From Panagrolaimus kolymaensis (lineage: Eukaryota; Nematoda; Chromadorea; Rhabditida; Panagrolaimidae), in the NCBI GenBank assembly GCA_028622995.1, contig JAJQJQ010000053.1:1178001-1242000 (forward strand): 64,000 bases of DNA, given 5' to 3'. The position numbers and the translations under genes are program-made. Positions 1 through 11,395 of this stretch are shown piece after piece; the stretch's first letter is position 1, and each line of letters starts with the position of its first letter. Below the pieces are notes generated by a model, which was given only the letters and a program-made list of their open reading frames with translations, made no database searches and had not been told where the DNA came from.

Positions 1-418
1 TCAACGAGCCGAAATCCTGACGTAAGAGTTTTGAACATTTTGGTCATTTTTCCATTAGAAAAAGTGACTTTTTTTACAACTTTTTCAGAAACAATTATGG
101 CTAAATTCATTAAGTTGCTTTAATTTTATTCTGTGACATTGAAAATCTATAATCTTATCTTGCCTACAAATTGGTATAATTAGTTTTTATCTCTCTCAAA
201 GAGAAAGAAGTGAATCAAATTTATTGTTTATTTGAAATTATTTTTTATTTTTATTACTGGTATCCGACGAATTTTATTATTTTTATTTACCAGTGAAAAA
301 TAAATATTCGTATATTATTATTTTTATTTGGTATTTTATTTTACTTTGTGATTTCTGCTGATTTATTTAATTTTATATATATTCCATTCAAATCGTTTTC
401 AAAAAAGTTTAACTAACG
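1..418. other. AT-rich upstream region of the poly(A) polymerase gene
   Basis: No coding sequence or RNA gene is visible. The stretch is AT-rich with repeated T-rich and TATTTTTATTT-like blocks. It presumably holds the 5' untranslated region and promoter of the gene starting at 419, but I see no specific motif. Confidence 0.4.
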
Positions 419-3131
419 ATGACAGCAATAAGTAAAAACCCGGATCGACATGTTAATGAACCCTCCACAGCTGCATCATCTGGAAATAATAATAATGGAA
501 GAAGGAATAATCATCAAAATAATGAGAATATTGAAAATGATGGCAGAGTGATATCATCGGATGCTGCTTTACCTGAAAGGTATGAACCAAACAAAAAAGA
601 TTCAATTTTTTCGAGGAACTATTTTTAATATTGGCAATTTCCCCTTTTCTTTCGTTTTTTTTTTCAATTCCAGTAGTTTGCGTTTTTCATATATATTTTA
701 TTTTTTTAAGGAGGTGGAGAAATTTTAATAATAATTCTGATTATGAAGAAGCTGCATCCAATGATGAATCCACAACAACCACAACAAATAGTTATAGTCG
801 ATATGCATCGGATCCTTGCTTAGTTGATACTAATACATTTTCAACATCATCAAATTCAAGGCCATCAAGTCCCATTCCAACTTTTTCAAATGTTCCATGG
901 TCAAGATCTCAAAATTATCCACAAACTTTAGAAGGGTAAGAGTATTTTTTGATTTTTGCATTTTAACGATTTTAAAGAATTAAAATTTGCATATTTAAAT
1001 ATTTCTAATTTTAATAATTTTTAGACTCCATTATGAAATAATCGAATGTTTTGATTGGTTGAGACCGACAGAGCAGGAACGATTTGCTCGAATTGCCGTG
1101 TGTCAACGAGTTAAAAATGTTTTAACAACATTTTGTCCAGAAGCAATATTTTTTGTTTTTGGTTCCGTTGCAACTAATTTATTTTTACCTTCCTCCGATA
1201 TTGATATATCTGTGGAATATCCTGGTTTAACTACTTATGATATGCAAATTGTTGCTTCAGCTTTAAGAAATTCAGAAAATTTTAAAGGTTTGCATCAAAA
1301 AAATTTTTTTTGGAAAATTTTATTAATTTTTTTTTGAATTTTTTAGATGTAAATGTTCTCGATCGAGCATACGTTCCAATAATAAAATTAACTGATTGTG
1401 AATCAGGAATAAATATCGATATTTCATTTAATACTTCTCGAGCTCATCGAGCTGTAGAATATATATTATTTATGAGACATTATTATCCTTCATTGGAACT
1501 TTTAACTTTGATATTAAAACAATTTCTTGCTAATCGTCAACTTAATCAAGCTTTTACTGGCGGTCTTTCATCATATGGATTAATTTTAATGATCGTACAT
1601 TTTATGTTAAGATATTTTCGAAATGAATTTTATGGTAGACAAATATATGATTTACGTCAAGGAATATTAGCAGAATTTATAATAAAATTTTTTAAATTTT
1701 ATGGTGAAGAATTTGATCCGCTTAATGATGCATTAGCTTTTCCAAGACCTGATGAAGCTTTAGTGATATCTAAAATGGAATTAACGGCGAGGATGCATGA
1801 ACCCATGTTTACTTCGCTATTATGTATTCAAGATCCATTACAATCAGGTAAGATTTTTATTCATTAGGGCTATCTTCCCAATTTCCTTTTTTGAAGGATG
1901 AAGTCAAAAATCGAGAATCGAAACTCGAATCTTTTCTTCTTTTTTGGAGTTATTATGTCAAATTTTGATAAGATAAAAAGCATTATTTTCCCTCCCAAAT
2001 TTTGTTGCATTTTGTTTCATTAAAATTAAAGCATTTTGTTCTTCTTAAAACCTTCGTCATAAAACTTGTGTACATATTCTAATCTTTCCTCTTTTTTCAG
2101 TAAATGACGTCGGACGTGGAGCGCATAATTTTATGCAAATTCGAACAGCCTTTTCTTCGGCATATTTAAAATTGGATGAAGTTTTAAATCGACCACAGCA
2201 AAATGAGTATGATGATGGTGAACCAATTTTACCGATAATATTATCATTTTCAAAAACATTAATAAATATGCGTAAAAAGATTAATGATTTACCTTTTATT
2301 AAAATTTCTCAACATTCTGGAAATTCACCTTATCAATTTGGTGGTCATCAACCCCAGCAACAACAAATGCCATTTATGCCAATGCGGGCGACATTATTGC
2401 CTCCTCCATGGTTATTCGGAAAAATGATGTGCCAAGTTCCAATTCATCATCATCAACAACAACACCACCTGCATCAATCTGAAGCTGCTAGCACTTCAAA
2501 TATGGGAGATGAAAGTATGGGAGGAATTCTCGAACAGAATAATGGCACAGATTTTATTAGCGAAGGATCTTCTTCAACCTATTCATCCCCGCCAAATTCT
2601 GATTCACCAAAAGATACAGGAGGATATTATTCGGCTGCACAATTACCACATTATTTAAGCCTTTATCAACATGTTCATCCTCAAGCGATGTATCCATATA
2701 ATCCATATATGGCGGCAGCGGCGGCGGCATCGATATCACCTAATTCTATGCAACAACATGCTGCAGCCCAAATTTCTCCCTCCTACCAATATAATGGCTA
2801 CAATCATAACAACCAAAATTATGATTATTCAGAAGTTGACGACGACCAATATCAAAATGAAAATGAAAATAACGATGGCATCGATGATGATTTAGCAGAA
2901 GATATGGAAAAAATTACTGTTTCGGATGATTTGAATATAAATGATGATGAAATAAAAGAAAATCTTGAAGCTAAAAATAGTGATGATTCTGATTCGTCTG
3001 GGCTTTCATCAGCTTCTTCTGATTCGATTACAGCATGTTCCACGGTGACACCTGATTGTGATGATTCAAGAAGTAATAGCAGTCGAAGCAGTAGAGATGA
3101 TAATAATGATCAACAATTATTGGTGGATTGA
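419..3131 (+). CDS. gld-4: Non-canonical poly(A) polymerase, GLD-4/TRF4 (TENT4) type
   Basis: Five exons (419-579, 711-935, 1025-1287, 1347-1847, 2101-3131) join in frame into 726 residues with GT-AG introns. The nucleotidyltransferase core carries the family signature: G175-S176, then D187 and D189 in LPSSDIDISV, and a third acidic residue at D241 in NIDISF. The palm-central segment (GGLSSYGLILMIVHF) and the closing block DPLQSVNDVGRGAHNFMQ, typical of TRF4/PAPD5/PAPD7 proteins, follow. The N-terminus is Asn/Ser-rich. The long C-terminus is Gln/His-rich, then Ala-rich, then acidic and serine-rich, so probably disordered. Family members add A-tails to RNAs, and nematode GLD-4 acts in germline mRNA control with a partner protein; that role is inferred by homology. 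The ATG at 419 opens the first exon and no earlier in-frame start is needed. Confidence 0.88.
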
Positions 3132-5469
3132 AGGCTGGATTAAATGTTTAAAAAAATAATTCATAATTTGTTTCAAAAATGGATTCTTAAATTGTATCAC
3201 AAAAAATAATGTTATAAAACTTTTTATATTTTTTTGTAAGAGATTTTTGCCTTTCGATTTTAATTAATTGTTCCATAATGTCTGATTTTTGGAGTCAACG
3301 AATTTTTTTTGGTGGAAATATTTTCTAAATTTTCTAAATGGCTTTTTAAGTCTTCAGTTTCACCCATTTTTAAATATGTATATTTTATACTAAACCTACG
3401 GTAAATTAAGGATTTTTGTTTAGTTTCTTCTTTGTTTTTTTTTTGTAAATTTTTGCTAAATGCATTTTTCTAAGAAAGTTTAAAACAGCTTACTCCTATT
3501 TTTTTTTTTTCGACATTAAAAAAAGTTTAGTATTTTATTATTTTAAATTAAACCTCAAGTTTTTTCTCCTAAAACAATTCTTTGTTATTTTTAATTTCAT
3601 TTAAAACTGTTATTTTATTTAAAACGAGTCAATATGCTTCGAGATATGCCGCGTTATCCCCCATTTTATTTTATTCAGGTCAAATTTTATTTTTCATCTT
3701 CTAAGTACTTTAATTATAACTATTTTTAATTTTTTTTTCATTGCCTTAATTTTTGTACACAAACACATTTTTTAAACTTGTATTTTTTTGTATTTTTTGC
3801 CACAAATCTGATAGTCGTCTCCTTAAATTGGATTATTTTTATTCTGTTACCGCTATTTTTTTTGCCACAAAACGAGTTTTTTATTTTTTTTCTTCGGATT
3901 CTTTCAAACCTAAATGTCAGAATTTAAATTTTTTCTTTATTTTAGGATTACATTGTTTTTTACTCGGTTTTTTATTTGTTTTTGTTTTTTTTTCTACGCT
4001 CAAAGCCTTTTTTATGCTTTCTGGTTGATAAAAGTTTTTTTTTCGGTTGCTTTTTATATTTTCATCCTACTCTTATTTTATTTTATTTTTCCAAATTCTC
4101 TTTGTTGGGTTAAATGTTATAGACACAAAAATTATTTTTTTTGTTTCGAATAACGCATTCATTACTATTTAAAAAAATCTGTCAAATTATAAAGTCAAAG
4201 CTATGAAGCCTCTAATGTTTTGTGACCTTTAACTTTTGTTAATATTAGGTTTTTTTTTATAATTCTTTTGCGTGTTCATTTTTGCTTTATTTATGTAAAT
4301 GACGAAAAATTTGAAACAAAAAAATTGGAAAATAAAGGAAAAACGACCAAATATGTATTAATACAAAAATAAAAATAAACCACAAACTTTGAAAAGCTCT
4401 TTAAAAAATTAATAATTTGAATTTACCAATCTTCATAATACTTTAATAAAAAACATGAACTTCATCGAGTAATGATAAAAACTGTGTGTTTTGAAGTTGC
4501 AGCTACTAATAACATTTTATCACCTTAAAAAGAAAATAATGCTGAAAATGAGAAAAGAAGTTTCAGTAAAAAAAACTTTAGATTCTCATTCTTCAGCTCC
4601 AAATCAAAAAAGTATGAAGCCAAATGATAAAAAAAAAGAGTAACAGATGATGATTTGATTTATTTGGATTAGTTAGATCTTTTGTTTATTTTTAGATAAG
4701 TTATTTAAATTTTGGGTAATTTTGTTTGAAAAATAAATAAATAAAAACTATGCAAAAATTTATTCTTTTCTTTTCTTGTTTGAATATTTGTAAAAAACCA
4801 TAATAAATTTATCACATTCTTAACCAATTCAAAAATGAGTGTGTTTGCTAAAAGAATATCCCAAAATTCGGATGAATGTTTGTTTATAATAAAAATATCA
4901 AAGATCACTGTGCTGTTATTTCTATAGCCCTTAAAAAATATTTTTTATGCAGCATTCTGAATTTTCAAAACATTTTTGCTGCATTTTTTTTTTATTTGCA
5001 AAAATATTATTGCTTTTTGTTTTTTTAATTTTTGAACTGTTTTTTGGTATGTTTTAAAAAAAATATTAGAGAGAGACATATTATATTTGAACAGTTGTAT
5101 TTTTTGTTGTTGCTGACTATGTAGGAGGCTCAACTAAAAATAACAAAAAAATATGTACAAAAATATAAATCTTCTGACTCAGACCCACCACCACACACAT
5201 CCAAATTTGTCATCAAAGGTTTTATTTGTGTTTCTCTTTCCTCTTTCTCTCTTTTGCTTGATTTGTCATTAATCTGGCTCGATGTTATTTTTATTTTTGT
5301 AAGCGTCATCTGTTTATTATTATTATTATTAATATTTTTGGCGTAAACAATTTTCAAAAATTTTGAACTTCTAAATTTGGGTATAAATATCGAAGAATTT
5401 TCCATGATTTTTTTCAAGAACCTAGTTTTTTGTATTTGAAAGTATTTTGTAATTTTTATATTAAAAAAA
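3132..5469. other. Gene-free AT-rich stretch (3' end of gld-4, upstream of the ABF gene)
   Basis: The first few hundred bases should include the 3' untranslated region and polyadenylation site of the poly(A) polymerase gene. The rest is T-run and A-run sequence with only short random frames. A region of AT-rich sequence directly before 5470 should hold the promoter of the defensin gene. No repeat or RNA gene was recognised. Confidence 0.4.
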
Positions 5470-5816
5470 ATGGCTAAACTCCAAATTGTTTTTGTCTTAA
5501 CTTTTCTTTTGATTGCTGCTTTATTGGAAACTTCTAAAGCTGATATAATTTTAACATCGTGTGCTCGAATGGATACTCCCATTCTAGAAAAATTGGCTGA
5601 TGGAGCTTGTATTAGTTCATGCAAATTTCAGGTTTAATTTTTGGCTTTTAAAAATGCAGATTTCCATCAATAAAAGTGCTAATAATTTTTTTTTAAATTT
5701 AGAATTGTGGAACAGGAACTTGTCAAAAACGCAGTGGTCGCCCAGTTTGTGTTTGCAGCCGATGTGATAATGGCGGTGGGGAATGGCCTCAAATTCCATC
5801 CAAAGGTGGCAAGTAA
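5470..5816 (+). CDS. ABF-type nematode defensin (CS-alpha-beta antimicrobial peptide)
   Basis: Two exons (5470-5631 and 5703-5816) give a 91-residue secreted peptide. Residues 1-24 are a typical signal peptide ending near TSKA. The mature part has eight cysteines arranged as in the Caenorhabditis antibacterial factor family: CARMDTPIL near the N-terminus, then CISSC (a CxxxC), NCGTGTC, the segment KRSGRPVCVC (CxC) and a closing RCDNGGG. The match to ABF-2-like peptides is close along the whole mature region. Family members are secreted antimicrobials of pharynx and gut; the role here is by homology. A cluster of AATAAA-like polyadenylation signals lies just after the stop, around 5850. A long antisense frame over this locus is an artefact. 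Confidence 0.9.
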
Positions 5817-6061
5817 ATAAATAAACTTGCGAGCAACATAACATAACATTTATAAATAAAAAAATAATAATTTATTTAACTAACACTTTTTATATGTAAA
5901 TAATATTTTTTTTTTAATTTTATCATAATTTTTTAATAATAAAAATTATCAAAACATAGCACAGCCAGCTTTCGTGGCGGAATTTTCAGTAGTAAATTTA
6001 CCATGAATAATTATATTTTTCTTGCTTTAAAAAGTCCATAAAAAATATAATTTTCTTTTGT

Positions 6062-7470
6062 TTATTTCCATTGTTCTTTTAAATCATTAAAATAATTATC
6101 CACTGTAATATTTTTGGGTAACCCTTTTCCTAAAGGACTTATAACAATTTTACTGTCAATTTGATCTTGAACTTTCGAATTTTTTTGATTATCTTTAAAA
6201 TAAAAAATTTCAATTAATCCAAATGAAAGATTATAAAACTAAAAAAAAATTAATTTAAAAAATTGAGTCATTTGATGTTTTTTTTTCATGCTTCAACGAA
6301 CCAAATAAAAACATGCTATTGGAGCTTCTTTAGATGTAATGAAATAATAGGTTAAACTTAGCAAACTACCTAATGGCGCAAATATGGAAATTATGAGTAT
6401 GGCTTTCCAAGAATATCGTAAAATTTTAATGTTTTCAAGAATCTGAAATTTAACTTTTTTCATCAAAAACTAACTATAATTATTTGACTTTCGCACATCG
6501 ACGTTTTTTTGTTAAAGAGAGAAAGAAATCCAAGTTTTTTACCTGATGTCTTTGTTTGAGAGTAACTCGAAAAGCTAATAAATTATACATTTTTTGATTT
6601 TTATAATCCAGCATTTTGCAAATTACAAGAATTAAAATGTGACAAATAATAATGGAATATGCTGTTAATTGAAAAGCAGGCTCACTTCCAAGAATAAATA
6701 TAGCTAAAAAATAATTTTTAGTAATAAAATTAAATGAAAGTAACCATTATTTGTAAGGCATTGTCAAAAATTTGTTACTATCTTTTAAATGAGAGAGTAA
6801 TAATTTTTTGTAAAGTGTTGCTAAATTTTTGTTACTTTTTTTTAAATGAGAGAGTAATCATTTTTTGAAAAATATTGTCTAAAAGTTTTTACTATCTTTG
6901 TAACCACGAAAATTATTGTTAGCTTTATCGGAAATATTTATTATTCTAAAACAGAAAAACTTACAAATAGCACCAGAAAAAGTATAAATGCTGCTAAGGA
7001 AAAAAGTTAGAGCTGTTAAAAATAAATATAAAAAGAAATTCTCTGAAAATTTAGTGTAATTTTCAAGCATTGTTGTTGCAACAATTCGCTCCAAAGCTGT
7101 CACAAACAAAGTAGCGCGAATTTGTTGAGCTGAAAATTTTAATACAATTCTCGTTGTTTTATAAATTTGTGATTGAATATCATTAAAAATTAAAATATAA
7201 AATGAAAATAATGCTGATCCTATCATTAAAATGGAGACAAATGGATAATAACATGTATTCCAATATCGGCTGAAAAGTGATAGCAAAATTCAATAATTCT
7301 CATCAAGACACCCCAAATAAGTTACTTGAATTTTCTTTCACTTACTTTAAAACTTTTGGAGGTTTAAATCCCGAAGCTTGAATTCTTTTATAAACAATTA
7401 AAACAGAAATATATGAAACAACGGAAACTAAAATATTTGTAATATTCATAAAATAGAAAAACGTTTCCAT
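6062..7470 (-). CDS. Seven-transmembrane chemoreceptor, SRE-like (SRA superfamily)
   Basis: Five exons on the minus strand (7470-7346, 7269-6965, 6703-6543, 6442-6302, 6238-6062) join in frame to 302 residues. Hydrophobic spans alternate with short loops throughout. SRE/SRAB-type landmarks are ALERIVATTMLENY after the third span, LKQRHQILENIKILR in the cytoplasmic loop before the sixth span, and a C-terminal YFNDLKEQW resembling the conserved end of SRE proteins. A polypyrimidine-AG site 11 bases upstream of the ATG (about 7482) looks like a spliced-leader acceptor and supports the start. At 302 residues it is somewhat shorter than a typical SRE receptor (about 350), so an extra upstream exon is possible. 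Nematode receptors of this class sense chemicals in sensory neurons; the ligand is unknown. Confidence 0.75.
6732..6900. repeat. Tandem repeat, about 56 bp x 3, in an intron
   Basis: Three diverged copies begin at about 6732, 6787 and 6844, each starting AAATGA(A/G)AG and ending in a TTGTTACTATCTTTT-like block. They lie inside the second intron of the SRE-like gene (6704-6964). They account for much of that intron's length. Confidence 0.7.
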
Positions 7471-7654
7471 TTTTTTTAATACTAAAAAGCAAATACAATT
7501 TTTTTTACTTTTTATTATATCTTTGACTTAAAAATTAATTTTTATATTTTTTGCTAGCCACTTTATAATTTTTGAGAAATGAGTTATTATGACCTTTTTG
7601 TGAAATAAAATTAATAATAAAAAGTTTAACAAAGCATAAAATGCTTTCATAATT

Positions 7655-7906
7655 TTACTTAATGAATCGATAAAGAAATTTTTTTATTATTATTAGCAAA
7701 TACATGACAACAAACGGAATACATTTATTTTGAATATAATGTTGCTGAATAATAAAATTCCTGGCTGGTGGATATCGAGATCTTGGTTGAATTTTAACCC
7801 GACAAAATATCATTTTATTTATTCCTTCTTTCATTAATAAAGCAAATAAGGCCCCAATTGTAAAACATAATAATAATATTGGAAATGAAAGCTCATGTGA
7901 ATGCAT
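7655..7906 (-). CDS. Small single-span membrane protein, nematode type, unknown
   Basis: An 83-residue frame begins with a hydrophobic segment (about residues 7-25) followed by a basic cytoplasmic-like part. A TTTTTTTAG acceptor-like site lies about 35 bases before the ATG. The segment PPARNFIIQQHYIQNKCIPF resembles FPKAWFVVRQELIVHQTPHEF in the neighbouring small gene at 8431-8637. Both are of similar size and orientation, with a membrane segment first. The last 17 residues are hydrophobic and may be read-through past the natural end or an unspliced intron. I do not recognise a family, and the function is unknown. Confidence 0.45.
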   Translation of the reverse strand: MHSHELSFPILLLCFTIGALFALLMKEGINKMIFCRVKIQPRSRYPPARNFIIQQHYIQNKCIPFVVMYLLIIIKKFLYRFIK

Positions 7907-8430
7907 AAATTGAAATAATAATAAAAATTAAACTCTAAAAAAATATTAAAAAATTTAATTATTAACAATTTTACAGTGTTTATTATTTGTCTTAAAGTTT
8001 ATGTTACAGAGTTAAAAAAAATATTGTCAATGCCCTGAAGTTCTTGGGTTTTTGTAATTTTTGAAAAAAAAGAAGACGAAGAAACAATCATCAGCAACCG
8101 AAATGATGAACGCAACAAAAATCATATGTCAGCCAAGGTCATTCAATAACCTTTTTTATTCAATCGTTTTAATACAATAAATAAAAAAGTGATGGTTCAA
8201 CCACGAAGCGCACATTTATATTAGGTACAATTTTTGAAAATGATAAATAGTCCATAGAGAAAAAAAATATATCAAAAAAATGTTTAAAAAAGTTGAGCAA
8301 AAATTTTTTTTAAATAATCCAAAAAATGAGTAAAGACGGGTAGGTCGCATTGCCAACTTTTTTTAGACAAATTCAATGTCTAACTTTTTAAAACAATAAA
8401 CTTACATTTTTCTAAACATTCCTTTTAAAG
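7907..8430. other. Intergenic AT-rich stretch between two small membrane-protein genes
   Basis: No coding sequence was found. The part next to 8430 should include the 3' end of the upstream minus-strand gene, and the part next to 7907 the 5' leader of the downstream one. The remainder is unremarkable A/T-rich sequence. Confidence 0.35.
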
Positions 8431-8637
8431 CTAAACAAATTCATGAGGTGTTTGATGAACAATTAATTCTTGTCTCACCACAAACCATGCTTTTGGAAAT
8501 TGTTGCGGTGACATAGTAATTTGTCTTCGACGCTTTTTAAAATTTAAACAATATGCGCAAACACAAATTAAACATAAAATTAATAATGCACTAAATATCA
8601 CAAATAATGATTCCGTTGATGTTCGTTGTATATACAT
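8431..8637 (-). CDS. Small single-span membrane protein, nematode type, unknown
   Basis: A 68-residue frame has one strong membrane segment (about residues 11-31), a stop-transfer cluster KKRRRQ and a short soluble tail ending QTPHEFV. A consensus TTTTTCAG site 24 bases before the ATG looks like a spliced-leader or splice acceptor, which argues that this is a real start exon and not chance. The frame is also open between that acceptor and the ATG, so an upstream exon cannot be excluded. The tail resembles part of the next gene (7655-7906), suggesting a tandem pair. No family or function is recognised. Confidence 0.5.
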   Translation of the reverse strand: MYIQRTSTESLFVIFSALLILCLICVCAYCLNFKKRRRQITMSPQQFPKAWFVVRQELIVHQTPHEFV

Positions 8638-9911
8638 TAGTAAAAACTTATGTGTTGTGTTCTGAAAAATGAAAAATAATTTTTAAGTCAAGAAAAGAAA
8701 ATTGTTGGGCCTTGCCAATAAATTAATTCCCGCAAAAAATAAAATCAAAAAACATAAAAGTATTTTATTTTGATTTTTCTTTTAAAAAATGGTATTAATT
8801 TGAATAAAAGCAAACTAAAAACATGGTTGAAGAATCATGCGCAAAAATAATCGGAAGCAGGTGGAAGTGAGGATAATAAGTTTAAAAACTCTATTTTTTT
8901 CTCTCTTTGCGCATTTATTTAGAACCATTGAAGCGAAAAAAACTTTTATACTATTTTTCCTCAAAAAAAGGCAATGTTCGTGGATGCGCGAAAAGCAAAA
9001 AGGGAAAAATTTGGTTTTATGAATGGTTTTTCTGAATTAAAGGATTAATAAATTATATTACAAAAAATAAAAAATATGATTTTTCGAAAGTTAAATTTCT
9101 GCTTCATTTTTGTTTTTAAAAAAATCACTGTAAAAACTTTTTAAAATGACACTCAAAAAAAGAACAAAAACTTGGACCTCGTTTTAGAAGAGGCGTTGTT
9201 CCGGTTTTTAAACTTATTTTTTTTTCATTTTTTAATTTTAATTAGCGTCTATCTTTTTTTTTTACAGATTAAAATCTCGTTTTAACAAAAAAAAATATAA
9301 CTAAAAAAAACAAAAATTAACTTCAGACATTAATTTTTAGAATGAGACGAAAATAAATTTTTTGTTTGCAAAAACAAAAGTGAACTTTGGAGGAATCAAA
9401 TCCGCTTCTCTTTTAAAAATCGAACACAGAATAAAAAAAACATTTTAGAAATTTCGCTTATCTTCTTTCACTTTTTTTGGAATTGGCATTCCCAACTTTT
9501 AGTTAAATTTTAAAAAGTAAATATTAAACCCTTTTTGAAACTTAAAATTTATTTTTAAATATTTTCTAGGAGAGATTCCCAGTAACAAATTAATGTTTCT
9601 TAAATTCTTCAAACTTTTTTATAAAATTTTATCAAAACAATGGACACGACAATTTCTGTAACCCAAAAACATCTAGGACAACCAAATAAAAAAGAAAGAA
9701 GAATAAACCATTTTTTTTCTAATTATTATCCATAAAAAACGTATATTTTAAAAAAGCATAAATAATTTATTTTAAAAAAATAAATGGGATGGATTTTAAA
9801 CAGAATGTTACCTTAAAGAGAGAGCAGTTTGGAACAATTATGTATTATTATTACTTTTTTTTCTTGACGATGTTTAAAAATATTTTTTATTTGGCGCCAC
9901 TGAAATTAATA
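8638..9911. other. Gene-free AT-rich stretch left of the compound transposon
   Basis: The stretch holds only short frames in A-rich and T-rich sequence. No RNA gene or repeat was recognised. It ends at the 6-bp flanking repeat of the fold-back element at 9912-9917. Confidence 0.4.
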
Positions 9912-9926
9912 TATGCTCACAGCGGT
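9912..9926. mobile_element. Left stub of the fold-back element, with its flanking repeat
   Basis: TATGCT at 9912-9917 is repeated at 22112-22117, directly outside the other end of the fold-back element. The nine bases CACAGCGGT at 9918-9926 are the reverse complement of the element's far terminus (ACCGCTGTG at 22103-22111). They are the terminus left behind when the Polinton inserted after base 9926. Confidence 0.75.
9921..9926. repeat. Polinton target-site duplication, left copy
   Basis: AGCGGT directly precedes the Polinton's first base and is repeated perfectly at 20489-20494. Six-base duplications are the known hallmark of Polinton/Maverick integration. Confidence 0.92.
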
Positions 9927-10633
9927 AGTAGTATTGGGCGACTTTTCGAACCAAAGGAAAAGCCGCCTCTTTGATGTCCGAGGTGTGATGCTTGCGCTAA
10001 AGGTGTTAATGATGCTAGTTAATGTGTTAAAATGATTAATGCGAATTTGTTTATTTTTTGTAGGTGTGAAAATGATTTATGTGGCAGGGGCGAAGTTTTA
10101 GACAAAGGAAATGCCGCCTCTTTGATGTCCGAGGTGTGATGCTTGCGCTAAAGGTGTTAATTATGCTAGTTAATGTGACAAAATGATTGATGGCTTTTTA
10201 ATTGATTAAAACTTTTTAATTCAAAGGAAATGCCGCCATTAAAGGTGTGAAAACCGCAGCCGCTTTGATGTTAGCGCCGATGTCAGAGGTGTGAAATTGA
10301 TTGATGGATTTTTATCTTTATTAGTAATTAAAAATTCTCTTTGAAAAAGCCGCCAACTTTAAAAACATTTTGTAATTAATTATTAATTTATTTATTTATT
10401 TATGATAATTATAAGTTAATTTATTTAACAGAAAAATTACAATTTTTTTAAAAAAAGCGGGAAAATTTTAAAAAATTGATATTTTTTGGCGCGGAAGCAT
10501 CTGCGAGTGTGCATGTGCGCGTTTTCATGACGGCGTATGTGAAGGCAATGGACATACATGCAACTGGACGCGCGCATGCTCATTTACACGCGCGCGCGCA
10601 TACCATAAAAAAGCTTTTCTTCGTAAAAATTTC
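9927..10633. repeat. Polinton left terminal inverted repeat
   Basis: About 707 bp matches the reverse complement of 19700-20488. Two direct copies of a GCCGCCTCTTTGATGTCCGA-containing block lie near 9950-10026 and 10105-10171. A GC-rich island at about 10490-10610 contains runs of alternating CG. The repeat ends near the AAAAATTTC at 10625-10633. Confidence 0.9.
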
Positions 10634-10659
10634 TTTTTTTTGAAAAAATTTCGAAATTT

Positions 10660-11394
10660 TTATGAAGAAAAGGGATTGTATTTTAAATTTCCATGTTTGT
10701 TTTTCTCTTTCATAACAATTCTTCGCTTTTTGACATGTTTTATGCAATGAGTGCCGCCAAAGACAAATAATATAAGTGCGAGGAGTCCATATAAACAATA
10801 GAGATTATTATGTAAGTTTTGGGGAATATACAAAGGTAGACAATCATTTTCACCTATTAATTCAGGATGATTAATATCAGTATAATATTTTTTATCCTTT
10901 ATGAAAAGAATTGAGTCGGGGCCATAAAATTGAAAATCATCCATTTGCGGAGCTTTAAAAGCACCAATGCTTAGAGGCCTCTGATTATTAATGATTCCTC
11001 GTAAGAAAATATGAGGTTCATAAGATAATAGTACATCATTTTTGAAAGTGTAGATTTTATTTGAAAAAATATTGTAGCGTATTAATCCATAATTGTAAGC
11101 AAAAAGTTTCATTTTCACTTTATCATCAAGATAGAGAAGAGTCGCATTATCAATTGCGCTCCTTGCTAATATAATTGTTGTTTTATTCAATTCAAATATT
11201 GTTTCTGCCGTTATTTTTTCATTAAATTCATAACAGCCTTGATTTTTGGTCCTCTCAGTGAACAAGTCTTTAAATTCAGCACATACTTGTGTTCCGTGAT
11301 CATAAAAAGTGGCAAAAGTTGAATTGTCAATTAAAGACCATTTATAAGAACAAGAAATATTATTAAATATTAATCCAGCATATAATAGTAACAT
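10660..11394 (-). CDS. Polinton type I membrane glycoprotein, unknown
   Basis: This 244-residue protein has a hydrophobic N-terminus (residues 1-16, probable signal peptide) and an ectodomain with four N-glycosylation sequons (N12, N24, N70, N83) and cysteines at 15, 38, 54 and 185. A membrane span at about 198-216 is followed by a strongly basic tail of about 27 residues (HVKKRR...). It is the leftmost gene, ending 27 bases inside the terminal repeat, and is transcribed divergently from the integrase with only one base between the two start codons. The architecture fits a surface or envelope protein. I do not recognise it as any known fusion protein, and it is much shorter than the fusogens reported in other nematode Mavericks. 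A role in entry or exit is only inference. Confidence 0.75.
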   Translation of the reverse strand: MLLLYAGLIFNNISCSYKWSLIDNSTFATFYDHGTQVCAEFKDLFTERTKNQGCYEFNEKITAETIFELNKTTIILARSAIDNATLLYLDDKVKMKLFAYNYGLIRYNIFSNKIYTFKNDVLLSYEPHIFLRGIINNQRPLSIGAFKAPQMDDFQFYGPDSILFIKDKKYYTDINHPELIGENDCLPLYIPQNLHNNLYCLYGLLALILFVFGGTHCIKHVKKRRIVMKEKNKHGNLKYNPFSS

Positions 11395-11395
11395 A

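Noticed and set aside
5130..5624. 164-residue minus-strand frame across the ABF gene
   Set aside because: It overlaps the well-supported defensin exon on the other strand, includes a leader-like AT-rich run and has no recognisable domain.
6732..6900. Short repeat array considered as a CRISPR-like or regulatory array
   Set aside because: Only three diverged copies without unique spacers in a nuclear intron; a simple tandem duplication explains it.
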